A DNA stretch of 64,000 nucleotides from DATLCF01 sp035526505 (GTDB lineage: Bacteria; Patescibacteriota; Saccharimonadia; Saccharimonadales; UBA4665), in the NCBI GenBank assembly GCA_035526505.1, contig DATLCF010000002.1, forward strand, positions 124,001 to 188,000. Reading direction: 5' to 3'. The position numbers and the translations under genes are program-made. The notes beneath the pieces were generated by a model, which saw only the letters and a list, made by a program, of their open reading frames with translations, was not told the origin of the DNA and did not search any database. The first letter of the stretch is position 1; every line of letters begins with the position of its first letter. This document shows, piece after piece, positions 34,629-43,330 of the stretch.

Positions 34629-35855
34629 ATGACACGTTATTTGTCGCAAGCGTTGGGGGCCATAGAGCCACTGTTTTCGCAAAGTATTGGCCAGCTGGAG
34701 CAAACAGCTGGGGCGCCAAGTGCCGATATAAGGCTAACAGCCGAGGTCATGCAGCATATGCGTGACAAAATTGCAGCGCTGGGGCTTGACCCCAAGGACA
34801 CTACCGGGCCGGAGCTGTACAGTGCGCTATTTGAACGACTAAAGCAAGATGAGTTGCGTGTCCGCGCCGCCCTGGATATTCCTGCCGATGCCTTGCCAAA
34901 TGACATTATGCTGCACGTACAGCGGACAATTGCCGGTCTGGATATTCCGCAGGATTGTTTCGCGCTTAAGGGCAGCGCAGCCAAACGTTTGTTTAAGAAA
35001 AAGCCGCCTAAGCTAACCATGAAGCTGCTAGGGTACCGCTCGCTGGATTCTATGCTTAAACAAGAACAACCGGCCAATCTGTACGCTGCGACCCTGATGG
35101 CCGAACCGCAGGCTTGGCACAAGACATTCCGCGATCAATACGCCAAACTGCAATCGTCCGACTTTGAACAGCGTCGCATGCAGGTGCTGTCGCCGCAATC
35201 AAGTCGCTGGCTTAAGGCAGCCGAACCGTTTGTACAAAACGCTCACCATAATTTATTGAACTTTAAAGAATTAGGTGCAATCGTGTTGTTGCCGGCAGGG
35301 GCTCGTGTTGATGGCTTAGCCATAACCACATTGCTGCTGGTTTTGGAATATATGAACGATATTCGCGCTTATAGCTCTTTCGCTAAATTGCAACAGGTTA
35401 AACCGCAGTTTGGCCGTATTATTCAGGCCAGTAGCGATAGCGAGCCGCTCACCACAGCCCATATGGCCGGGCAGGCAGTGCCGTGGCGCATGATCCAGCG
35501 CTACTATGGCCGTAGCGTACAGGCGCCGGACGTGTTTGAGCCCCATGTGCAGGCCGACGACCTGCAATGGCATGCAGCAGAAGATGTACTGGCACACCTG
35601 GTGCCCGAGCTGTCGTTTTGGCAAGACACCCAGGCACTGTGTTTGTTGCACAATGGCCAGCCAGTATCGTGCAATATGCTGGATGTGGCGCTGAGTTTTT
35701 GTAACCGTTTGCCGTTTGCCGACCGCATTGTGCATTTTGTGCGGGACAATTTATGGCACGAGTTAATGATGCGCTACTTGCACGAAGATAACTTACAGCA
35801 TATGGTGCTGGGCCAGCTTAATCGTGATCTGGTGGCCGAAACGGTAGCGGAATAG
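34629..35855 (+). CDS. Conserved-looking hypothetical protein
   Basis: The 408-residue soluble, mainly helical protein starts MTRYLSQALGAIEPLFSQS. A basic segment (KRLFKKKPPKLTMKLLGYRSLDS) lies near 115-140 and a Trp/His-rich C-terminal half follows. There is no signal, membrane helix or recognised catalytic motif. ATG 34629 lies 10 bases after a TAATCT box; a longer frame from 34572 is possible. The size and even codon use suggest a real, lineage-restricted gene. Confidence 0.6.
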   Translation: MTRYLSQALGAIEPLFSQSIGQLEQTAGAPSADIRLTAEVMQHMRDKIAALGLDPKDTTGPELYSALFERLKQDELRVRAALDIPADALPNDIMLHVQRTIAGLDIPQDCFALKGSAAKRLFKKKPPKLTMKLLGYRSLDSMLKQEQPANLYAATLMAEPQAWHKTFRDQYAKLQSSDFEQRRMQVLSPQSSRWLKAAEPFVQNAHHNLLNFKELGAIVLLPAGARVDGLAITTLLLVLEYMNDIRAYSSFAKLQQVKPQFGRIIQASSDSEPLTTAHMAGQAVPWRMIQRYYGRSVQAPDVFEPHVQADDLQWHAAEDVLAHLVPELSFWQDTQALCLLHNGQPVSCNMLDVALSFCNRLPFADRIVHFVRDNLWHELMMRYLHEDNLQHMVLGQLNRDLVAETVAE

Positions 35856-35886
35856 GCAAGAGTACGCTAGACTAAACATAAGTACC

Positions 35887-36537
35887 ATGGGAAATGACCT
35901 AAAAGAATTAAAAGCATTGCGATACGCTATTTGTGTATCAGGTGCCGCCGCTGGTCCAACCGTTAAACAAGACGGTCAACTGGCTACCGAAATAGGTAAG
36001 GCAATTGCCCAGTCCGGTCACATACTGACTACCGGTGCCACTGTTGGTTTACCATACTATGCAGCGTATGGCGCTAAAAAGGCAGGCGGCACCAGTATTG
36101 GTTTTTCGCCGGCCAGCAGCTTGCGCGAACACTTGCGCAAATACCGTTTGCCACATGATGTATTCGATTTTATTAACTTTACGGGGCTTAATTACGTGGG
36201 GCGCGATTTGTACCTCGTACAATCCAGTGATGCCGTTATTACTATTGGCGGTCGTTTTGGATCGCTGCACGAATTTACCTCTGCATTAGAGGCTCATAAG
36301 CCCTGCGGGGTGCTTCTTGGCAGCGGGGGTACGGCCGACCTTATTCCCAACCTCATGAAAGTACTGGACCCCCCGGCGAACGATCTGGTCATTTACGACG
36401 ATGACCCGGTCAAGCTGGTGCAACGTATTGTGAAACTGCTTGATAAAAAATACGTAGATATTCACGAGCAACTGGAACACGACGAACACTGGTTCTTGCG
36501 TGAACACCACATGCAATTACCCCCACGAGCGGGCTAG
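35887..36537 (+). CDS. SLOG/LOG-family Rossmann protein
   Basis: The 216-residue protein has the LOG/MoCo-carrier-like Rossmann fold: YAICVSGAAAGPTV, ILTTGATVGLPYYAAYGAKKAGG, a central YLVQSSDAVITIGGRFGSLHEF (the counterpart of the PGGxGT-xE motif) and a C-terminal helix. Known LOG enzymes release cytokinin-type bases from nucleotides, and SLOG domains sense nucleotides. The role here is unknown. Confidence 0.75.
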   Translation: MGNDLKELKALRYAICVSGAAAGPTVKQDGQLATEIGKAIAQSGHILTTGATVGLPYYAAYGAKKAGGTSIGFSPASSLREHLRKYRLPHDVFDFINFTGLNYVGRDLYLVQSSDAVITIGGRFGSLHEFTSALEAHKPCGVLLGSGGTADLIPNLMKVLDPPANDLVIYDDDPVKLVQRIVKLLDKKYVDIHEQLEHDEHWFLREHHMQLPPRAG

Positions 36538-36569
36538 GTTTTCTAAAATACAGCTTCAAGGGGGCCGCT

Positions 36570-36812
36570 ATGGACGAAGACGAAACGGAAAGGGACAAGA
36601 AAGAACTGGCACTAAGCAAAATAATTCTGCTTGTGTTGGCCGCCATTGGGATTGGTGTAGTTATATGGTTGGCTTGGATTCGCCCCAGCCGTGCTAGCTC
36701 CAGTATCAACTCTTACGATGCCTGCGCTAAGGCCGGCAACGAAATCCAGGAAAGCTACCCGCCAGTGTGCGTTACCAAGGATGGCAGGCGTTTTGTGCAA
36801 CCTGTAAGATAA
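36570..36812 (+). CDS. Small single-pass membrane protein with two-Cys domain
   Basis: This 80-residue protein has a charged cytoplasmic N terminus (1-15), one membrane helix (about 17-37) and an outer domain with CAKAGNEI-ES-PPVCVTKDGRRF. The C-x-x-x-GN-x-I...PPVC pattern looks like a compact disulfide-closed module. A GGGGG site precedes the ATG. It lies 17 bases upstream of uvrB. The function is unknown. Confidence 0.6.
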   Translation: MDEDETERDKKELALSKIILLVLAAIGIGVVIWLAWIRPSRASSSINSYDACAKAGNEIQESYPPVCVTKDGRRFVQPVR

Positions 36813-36829
36813 CTTGTTACACTATAAGG

Positions 36830-38797
36830 ATGAGCAAGCTTCAACTTAAGAGCGACTACCAACCGCTTGGCGACCAGCCCGCGGCAATAGCCCAATTAAC
36901 CAAGGGGTTGCAGGACGGACTGCAACACCAAACCTTACTAGGCGTTACGGGCAGCGGCAAGACCTTTAGTATGGCCAATGTTATCCAAAATGTACAAAAA
37001 CCGACACTGGTATTAAGCCACAATAAAACACTGGCCGCCCAGTTGTACGGCGAATTCCGCAAGTTTTTCCCGGATAACGCCGTGCATTATTTTGTCAGCT
37101 ATTTTGACTACTATCAGCCCGAAGCCTACATTCCACGCAGCGACACCTACATTGAAAAAGACAGCCAGATTAACGAAGAGATTGACCGGCTGCGTCACGC
37201 TGCCACCGACGCGTTGCTCACGCGCAAGGACGTAATTATCGTTGCCAGCGTTAGCTGTATTTATGGTATTGGGTCGGTTGAGGATTACGACGGTTTGAGC
37301 ATTACGGTCAAGACCGGCGAACGCCGGGTACGCGACAAGTTTATGCGCCACCTAACCGACATTCAGTACCAGCGCAACGATATCGATTTCCACCGCAGCA
37401 CCTTCCGGGTACGCGGCGATGTGGTAGATGTGTATCCGGCAGGCGAGGAACTGGCTTACCGCATTGAATTCGATGCCGATCAGGTAGAGCGCATTGTCAA
37501 AATAGATCCGTTAACCGGCGAGATATTAGGCAAACCGGATAGTTTGCAAATCTTCCCCGGCAGCCACTATGTGACACCGTACGATAAGCTCAAAGTGGCC
37601 CTGGGCCAGATCGAGAACGAGCTCCAAGACCGCCTGCACCTATTCAAGCGCGAAGGCAAATTATTGGAAGCCCAACGCCTGGAACAGCGCACTCGCTTTG
37701 ACCTGGAAATGCTGGAAGAAACAGGGTTTGTGAAGGGTATCGAAAACTACAGCCGCTACCTGACAAATCGCAGCCCTGGCGAACAACCTGCCACATTATT
37801 GGATTATTTCCCCGACGATTATCTTATGCTCGTAGACGAATCACACATGACCATCCCCCAGGTACGCGGCATGTACAACGGCGACCGTGCCCGTAAAGAA
37901 GTTTTGGTGGAGCACGGATTCCGCCTGCCCAGTGCCCTGGACAACCGGCCGCTAACGTTTACTGAGTTCGAAAAACATGTTAACCAGGCAATTTACGTTA
38001 GCGCAACACCTGCCGAATACGAACTATCCCGCAGCCCCAAGCCCGCCCAACAGGTTATTCGGCCCACCGGATTGCTAGACCCACCCATTGAAGTCCGGCC
38101 TATTGAAGGGCAAATTGATGATTTGATTGGCGAAATCAAAACCCATACTGATAAACATCATCGCGTACTGGTCACCACCCTTACCAAGCGCATGTCCGAA
38201 GACCTGACCGACTATCTTAAAGAACTGAACATCAAGGTAGCGTACCTGCACAGCGATGTCGATACCTTGGAGCGCACCGACATTCTGCGCGACCTGCGCT
38301 TGGGTGTATACGACGTACTAGTGGGCATTAACCTATTGCGCGAAGGCTTGGACTTGCCCGAAGTCTCGCTGGTGGCTATTTTGGATGCCGACAAAGAAGG
38401 CTTTTTGCGCAGCAGCCAGGCCCTTATCCAAACAGTGGGCCGGGCTGCTCGCCACGTTGACGGCCACGTTATTATGTATGCCGACCACGTTACTGACAGT
38501 ATGCGCAAAACTTTGGACGAAACCACTCGCCGCCGGGCAATTCAGGAAAAGTACAATACCGAACACAACATCACCCCCACCGGTATCAGCCGGGCAGTCG
38601 AAAAGGGCATGCGCCCCGACTTGCCCGAAGAAGCCAAGCGCGCCAAACTGGATCTTAAAAAGATCCCCAAGGACGAATATAAATCGCTTATAAAAGATCT
38701 AGCCGGCCAAATGGAACTAGCCAGTGCCAACCTGGAATTCGAAAAAGCCGCCGAACTACGCGACATTATTGCCGACATCAAGGCCAAAACTAAGTAA
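36830..38797 (+). CDS. uvrB: Excinuclease ABC subunit B
   Basis: The 655-residue DNA-repair helicase has Walker A GVTGSGKTFSMA (about 38), the beta-hairpin segment YFDYYQPEAYIPRSDTYIEKD, DESHMTIPQ (motif II equivalent), the helicase motifs VGINLLREGLDLPEV and QTVGRAARH, and a C-terminal UVR domain (MELASANLEFEKAAELRD). TACACT ends six bases before ATG 36830, so it is probably leaderless. UvrA and UvrC are not in the window. Confidence 0.97.
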   Translation: MSKLQLKSDYQPLGDQPAAIAQLTKGLQDGLQHQTLLGVTGSGKTFSMANVIQNVQKPTLVLSHNKTLAAQLYGEFRKFFPDNAVHYFVSYFDYYQPEAYIPRSDTYIEKDSQINEEIDRLRHAATDALLTRKDVIIVASVSCIYGIGSVEDYDGLSITVKTGERRVRDKFMRHLTDIQYQRNDIDFHRSTFRVRGDVVDVYPAGEELAYRIEFDADQVERIVKIDPLTGEILGKPDSLQIFPGSHYVTPYDKLKVALGQIENELQDRLHLFKREGKLLEAQRLEQRTRFDLEMLEETGFVKGIENYSRYLTNRSPGEQPATLLDYFPDDYLMLVDESHMTIPQVRGMYNGDRARKEVLVEHGFRLPSALDNRPLTFTEFEKHVNQAIYVSATPAEYELSRSPKPAQQVIRPTGLLDPPIEVRPIEGQIDDLIGEIKTHTDKHHRVLVTTLTKRMSEDLTDYLKELNIKVAYLHSDVDTLERTDILRDLRLGVYDVLVGINLLREGLDLPEVSLVAILDADKEGFLRSSQALIQTVGRAARHVDGHVIMYADHVTDSMRKTLDETTRRRAIQEKYNTEHNITPTGISRAVEKGMRPDLPEEAKRAKLDLKKIPKDEYKSLIKDLAGQMELASANLEFEKAAELRDIIADIKAKTK

Positions 38798-38835
38798 CAT
38801 TGCATAAATGATATTTAGATGGTAAAATTATAAAA

Positions 38836-39507
38836 ATGAATTGGCTACGGAACCCGGAAACTAATAGAATACGGCCATCGGTAAAAGCCGCCGCTGCAGC
38901 AGCCCTTCTTGCAACTGCAGCCTGTGGGCCAACCGAAAAACCAACTGCTAATCGCGGCGCAGGCGATACTGGGCTGTCCCCAGCCCCTGCATCTACCGTT
39001 GCCCCCAACCAACAGCCTACTGGTGTCGTGCCGTGGTCAGAGGCTGATGCCGCCAGCATGCCTTTTCCGGGACGAGTCGATGTCCCTGCCGATTTTTGCC
39101 ATACATACAGCGCCAACCATCCCCAGCCCGAAGTACTCCGTACAATAGGCGGCAAAACGCTTGTACTGGCAGTAGTTACCAACTGCACCAACAAAGAAGC
39201 TGGTAGTATCCCTGCCTATAGTGACGCCAGTTTTACGAGTCAGCAAGAATCCCAGAGCGACGGCACCACTCCAGCCACGGTTCCTAACGGTACAGTAGTG
39301 GCTGTAAGACATACGGCAGACGGTCAGACGGTTTGCACAGATGGTCAGCGTTCTTCTACCTGGTACAGCGCTTCTGTCGAAGCTGCGGGTCCGGCTGTAT
39401 GGCTGCCACAGGCTGATATACCAGGCCTCCCCACTGCAGCCAACACGCATATTCGTACGCTCGAACCAAGCGTCTTTGCGGGGCAAGAAGCCGGCAATTG
39501 TTCGTAG
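38836..39507 (+). CDS. Putative lipoprotein
   Basis: This 223-residue protein has a basic N terminus and a hydrophobic stretch ending in a lipobox (ATAAC, Cys about 31). A Pro/Thr/Ala-rich linker and a domain with three or four Cys follow (DFCHTYS, TNCTN, QTVCTDG and a final NCS). The GTVVAVRHTADGQTVC and WYSASV segments hint at a small beta-barrel of SH3 type, but this is weak. The Cys pairs fit an extracellular location. Confidence 0.6.
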   Translation: MNWLRNPETNRIRPSVKAAAAAALLATAACGPTEKPTANRGAGDTGLSPAPASTVAPNQQPTGVVPWSEADAASMPFPGRVDVPADFCHTYSANHPQPEVLRTIGGKTLVLAVVTNCTNKEAGSIPAYSDASFTSQQESQSDGTTPATVPNGTVVAVRHTADGQTVCTDGQRSSTWYSASVEAAGPAVWLPQADIPGLPTAANTHIRTLEPSVFAGQEAGNCS

Positions 39508-39548
39508 CCTGACAGTATAACCAAGCTGCTATACTAGCCTTAAGTACG

Positions 39549-41048
39549 ATGCGAGTTATACGTCACAAGCAGTTTGGGCAGCAGGTTTCTGCACGTAAAC
39601 GTTGGCTGCGGCCAACGTTGATGGCAGTTGCGGTATTGATCGTTGTTTTTGTGCTTGCCAATATTGGCATGTGGCTGGCGTACCGCAACCGGGTACTGCC
39701 AAATTATTTACTAGGGGCGGCACCAGTGGGCAATACCTCGTATGCCGATCTGCGCAAGCAACTGGGGGCATTTAAACTGCTGCCGCAAGCGGTTACCCTC
39801 AGCAAAGACGGGCATGTCGAGCGGCTTACCCCACGCGACGTTGGAATGCAGGGTGACGAACAGGCGAGTATTAAAAAACTGCAGGCCACCAAGCCGCTGT
39901 TGCCATTATTAAGCCTGGTCACCCACCACGATGTGCCCCTGGTTATTAAAGTCGATGCCAAAAAATTCGACACCAAAGCCGCGCAGCTGGCTGCAGTGTT
40001 TACCAAGGCACCTCAGGATAAGCATGTTATTTTTAACGGCCAGACATTTACGGTACAACAGGCAACAAATGGCTATAAACTGGATACGGCTGGGCTGCAA
40101 TCTACCATTAAGGTTGCGCTGGCCAGCAACAAGACAACTGCTACTGTGCCGGTTGCAACTGTTACCGCCACTAACACCAACACCGATCTCTCGGCAGAGA
40201 TCAAAAAATTGCAAAAACAGCTGTCTGCAGCCATTACCTATCATTACCTGCAGCAGAAAAAACAAGTAACGACCAGCGACATCGGCTCGTGGTATGTGCC
40301 GTCCGGGCAAACCATGGTACTTTCCACGGACCGTATAACCCAATATATTGCCCAAACAGCCAAAACATTTAATATTACGGCGCTGAATGCTGGCGATGGC
40401 GCAGCGGCAGCTACGTATGCGATCAGCAACGGTCAAACCGTAAACTTTGTGCTGGCCACCCAGGGACAGGCAGTTGTACGCAAGTATTGCACGGCGGTGC
40501 GCGGTGTCAGCACGGCCCTATTGCCCAGTTTTGAAGCCAAGCTGGCGGCAACTTATGGCGATCCGCGCGGTTGGGGTTTGGGCGGCAAGGTGGCGTTTGT
40601 GCATGCCGACAGCGGCTGTAACTTTACTGCTTGGCTATCGGCGCCGGCCAGTGTACCTGGTTTTGGCAGTATTTGCGATGCATATTATAGCTGTACGGTA
40701 TCGCCCCATGTGATTATTAACTACGACCGCTGGCAGGGCGCTACCACCCCCTGGAATCAGGCCGGCGGTAATTTAGAAGATTATCGGGTGATGGTGATTA
40801 ACCACGAAACCGGACACTGGCTGGGCTTTAACCATGCCAGTTGCCCTGGCCCTGGTCAGCCAGCGCCGGTGATGATGCAGCAGTCGATTAATTTGGGCGG
40901 CTGTGCTTTTAACCCGTGGCCGGTTGCATCTGAACTGCAAACGCTTAAACAAACATTGGGAATTGCGGCAATAAAGGGCAGGGACGATACGTTGGCGCTC
41001 ATGGGCGGCAGTGGCTGTTCGTGCGGACAGTGCGCAGTAACGGCTTAG
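39549..41048 (+). CDS. Membrane-anchored DUF3152-type metalloprotease-like protein
   Basis: The 499-residue protein has an N-terminal membrane helix (about 22-45) and two peptidoglycan-binding-like repeats as in VanW-type proteins (about 50-220). The C-terminal domain (about 310-480) contains YCTAVRGVS, ICDAYYSCTVSPHVIINYDRW and NHETGHWLGFNHASCPG. The last is a metzincin-type H-E-x-x-H-x-x-G-x-x-H zinc motif (about 419). DUF3152 domains are known mainly from actinobacteria. A role in cell-wall or surface-protein processing is likely but inferred. Several Cys suggest extracellular disulfides. Confidence 0.75.
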   Translation: MRVIRHKQFGQQVSARKRWLRPTLMAVAVLIVVFVLANIGMWLAYRNRVLPNYLLGAAPVGNTSYADLRKQLGAFKLLPQAVTLSKDGHVERLTPRDVGMQGDEQASIKKLQATKPLLPLLSLVTHHDVPLVIKVDAKKFDTKAAQLAAVFTKAPQDKHVIFNGQTFTVQQATNGYKLDTAGLQSTIKVALASNKTTATVPVATVTATNTNTDLSAEIKKLQKQLSAAITYHYLQQKKQVTTSDIGSWYVPSGQTMVLSTDRITQYIAQTAKTFNITALNAGDGAAAATYAISNGQTVNFVLATQGQAVVRKYCTAVRGVSTALLPSFEAKLAATYGDPRGWGLGGKVAFVHADSGCNFTAWLSAPASVPGFGSICDAYYSCTVSPHVIINYDRWQGATTPWNQAGGNLEDYRVMVINHETGHWLGFNHASCPGPGQPAPVMMQQSINLGGCAFNPWPVASELQTLKQTLGIAAIKGRDDTLALMGGSGCSCGQCAVTA

Positions 41049-41083
41049 CGGGCAATAGCAATTCTGGTATACTAGCGATAACG

Positions 41084-41377
41084 ATGGCTACATTATCTCG
41101 AGAAGATGTCTTAAAGTTAGCTCGACTCGCCCGGCTGCACCTCACGGATGAGGAAGTCGAGGAGTTCGCTGGCGAGCTTAACAGCATCCTGCAATATGTC
41201 GAACAACTGCAGCAGGTTGATGTTGCAGGCATTAAGCCTACCAGCCAAGTAACAGGGCTTAAAAACGTAATGCGCGATGACACGGTTGCCGATTACGGGG
41301 TGTCGCAAGACGAGCTATTACGCTTGGTGCCTAACGTGCAAGACGGGCACATTAAAGTCAAAAGGATGATCGGATGA
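41084..41377 (+). CDS. gatC: Asp/Glu-tRNA amidotransferase subunit C
   Basis: This 97-residue GatC has the usual LKLARLARLHLTDEEVEEFAGELNSIL and VAGIKPTSQV segments. It stabilises GatA in the complex that converts Glu-tRNA-Gln or Asp-tRNA-Asn to the amide forms. TATACT ends 10 bases before ATG 41084. gatA follows after a 70-base gap that contains two hairpins. Confidence 0.93.
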   Translation: MATLSREDVLKLARLARLHLTDEEVEEFAGELNSILQYVEQLQQVDVAGIKPTSQVTGLKNVMRDDTVADYGVSQDELLRLVPNVQDGHIKVKRMIG

Positions 41378-41394
41378 GAGCCACGTTCGCTTTT

Positions 41395-41444
41395 GCCTGC
41401 TTCACCAGTGCTGGAGCGCAGGCGTCTGTGATCGGGAGTATCAC
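41395..41444 (+). promoter_or_regulatory. Two hairpins before gatA, one presenting the ribosome-binding site
   Basis: The first hairpin pairs GCCTGC (41395-41400) with GCAGGC (41418-41423), with an inner CCAG/CTGG stem. The second pairs GTGAT (41428-41432) with ATCAC (41440-41444); its loop holds GGGAG, the likely ribosome-binding site of gatA. The arrangement could tune gatA translation relative to gatC. Confidence 0.5.
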
Positions 41445-41447
41445 TTT

Positions 41448-42902
41448 ATGAGTCAGTGGTTACCGATTGCTGAAATTGCCGCAAAAGTTCGCTCCGGTGA
41501 ATTAAAAGCAACTGACTTGGTGGAACAGGCGCTGCGCACCATCGAAGAAAAGAAGGAATATAACGCGGTCATTGCCCTAACTGCCGAGCGAGCGCGGGAA
41601 CGTGCCGCAGCGGTGGACGCAGCAGTAGCTAACAAAACAGAGTTAGGTAAGCTGGCAGGCGTGCCGTTTATCGCCAAGGATAACTTTTTAGTTTTTGGGG
41701 CCGAAACTACAGCTGCCAGCAATATATTAAAAGGGTTCGAGGCGCCGTATCAGGCAGCGGCCATCGAACGGCTGGAGGCGGAAGGGGCAATTTGCGTTGC
41801 TAAAGCCAACCTGGACGCGTTTGGCCATGGGGCCAGCACCGAAAACAGCGACTTTTTTGTTACCAAGAATCCGCACGATAAAGAGCGGGTGCCGGGCGGG
41901 TCGTCGGGCGGGTCGGCCGCCAGTGTGGTGCTAGATATGGTGCCGTTTGCGCTGGGTACGGACACGGGCGGCTCCAGCCGGCAGCCAGCTAGTTTTTCCG
42001 GCTGCGTGGGCTTTAAACCCAGTTATGGCCTAATATCCCGTTGGGGTGTGGTAGCTATGGCTAGCAGCACAGATACTATTGGCACACTGACGCGCAGTAC
42101 GGAAGATGTCGCCACGGTGGTAGATGTTATGGCCGGCCGCGATGCGCGCGACAGTACCACTATTGAACGCGACCCGGCCAGTTACCAGGATCTACCGGGC
42201 GAGGTGCGCGGCAAAAAAATCGGCATTATTAAAGAATACATGGCCGAAGGTCTAGCACCTGGGGTGAAGGCACAAATTGAAGCAGCTGCTAGCGAATTGC
42301 GTAAAGCAGGCGCCGAGGTGGTGGAAGTCAGCCTGCCTTCAATGCCCTTGTCGCTCGCGGTATACTATATAGTGGTGCCGGCCGAAATCAGCAGCAACCT
42401 TAGCCGCTACGATGGCCAGCGCTATGCCTATTTGTCACCCGATGCCACTACCTTAGAAGAAAGCTACAGCAAAACCCGCGGCATTGGCTTTGGCCGCGAG
42501 GCCAAGCGCCGCATTATGATTGGCACCTATGTGCTTAGCAGCGGCTACTACGATGCCTATTACACCAAGGCCCAAACGGTGCGTACTAAACTCATTAACG
42601 AGTTTAACCAAATATTCCAGCACGTAGATTTTTTGCTCGGCCCAGTGGCGCCTACTACAGCTTTTAAAATTGGCGAAAATGCCAGCGACCCATTGGCTAT
42701 GTACCTGGCCGATGCCATGACCGTGGCGTCCAGCCTGGTCGGCATCCCGGCTATTAGTATTCCGGCAGGCAAAAGTGATGGGCTGCCAGTAGGATTACAG
42801 CTGATGGCGCCGCAAAGAGCAGACAGGGCATTATTGGGTTTAGCGAAAGCAGCCCAAAAATTAATTAATCCGAGTGAGCGTAAAACTGAGGAGATGTTAT
42901 GA
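41448..42902 (+). CDS. gatA: Asp/Glu-tRNA amidotransferase subunit A
   Basis: The 484-residue amidase-signature enzyme releases ammonia from glutamine for tRNA amidation. The Ser-cisSer-Lys triad elements are visible: the Lys in PFIAKDNF (about 76), GGSSGGSAASV (about 150) and TDTGGSSRQPASFSGCVGFKP (about 170). The C-terminal PAISIPAG and LPVGLQLMAP are typical. It overlaps the next small gene by four bases. Confidence 0.96.
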   Translation: MSQWLPIAEIAAKVRSGELKATDLVEQALRTIEEKKEYNAVIALTAERARERAAAVDAAVANKTELGKLAGVPFIAKDNFLVFGAETTAASNILKGFEAPYQAAAIERLEAEGAICVAKANLDAFGHGASTENSDFFVTKNPHDKERVPGGSSGGSAASVVLDMVPFALGTDTGGSSRQPASFSGCVGFKPSYGLISRWGVVAMASSTDTIGTLTRSTEDVATVVDVMAGRDARDSTTIERDPASYQDLPGEVRGKKIGIIKEYMAEGLAPGVKAQIEAAASELRKAGAEVVEVSLPSMPLSLAVYYIVVPAEISSNLSRYDGQRYAYLSPDATTLEESYSKTRGIGFGREAKRRIMIGTYVLSSGYYDAYYTKAQTVRTKLINEFNQIFQHVDFLLGPVAPTTAFKIGENASDPLAMYLADAMTVASSLVGIPAISIPAGKSDGLPVGLQLMAPQRADRALLGLAKAAQKLINPSERKTEEML

Positions 42903-43330
42903 TATTTGTCATTTTACTAGCGGTGGGAATTGTGTTGGCCGCAGTGGGTGGCAGTATTGTGTGGCGCAAGCGCCGGCCGCGTGTGCTCAAAGCCGATCGG
43001 TTCCAAGACAGATGGCAGGAACTGCAAAAAATGTGCAGCGATAAAAAGAACTGGCCGGAGGCTGTAGTGGGCGCAGACAAACTGTTACATGAAGCATTGA
43101 AAAAAAAGCGCCTGGGCGGCAAGAGTATGGGCGAAAAGCTGGTCAAAGCCCAACGTCTGTTTACCGATAACGACGGCGTATGGTTTGGCCACAAGCTACG
43201 GGCTAAGATCGATAACGATCCCAACGTAAAGCTCAAAGAAGCCGAAGTGAAACAGGCATTAATAGGTATCCGCCAAGCACTGAAAGATTTAGGAGCCCTA
43301 CCGGATGGTAAACCCGCAGACAAAAAGTAA
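42899..43330 (+). CDS. Membrane-anchored hypothetical protein inside the gat operon
   Basis: The 143-residue protein has one N-terminal membrane helix (about 2-20), a basic stretch (WRKRRPR) and a helical cytoplasmic domain with DRWQELQKMCSDKKNWPEAVVGADKLL and a basic KKKRLGGKSMGEKL. It overlaps gatA by four and gatB by 26 bases, so its translation is coupled to both. No family is recognised. It could tether or scaffold something at the membrane. Confidence 0.7.
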   Translation: MIFVILLAVGIVLAAVGGSIVWRKRRPRVLKADRFQDRWQELQKMCSDKKNWPEAVVGADKLLHEALKKKRLGGKSMGEKLVKAQRLFTDNDGVWFGHKLRAKIDNDPNVKLKEAEVKQALIGIRQALKDLGALPDGKPADKK

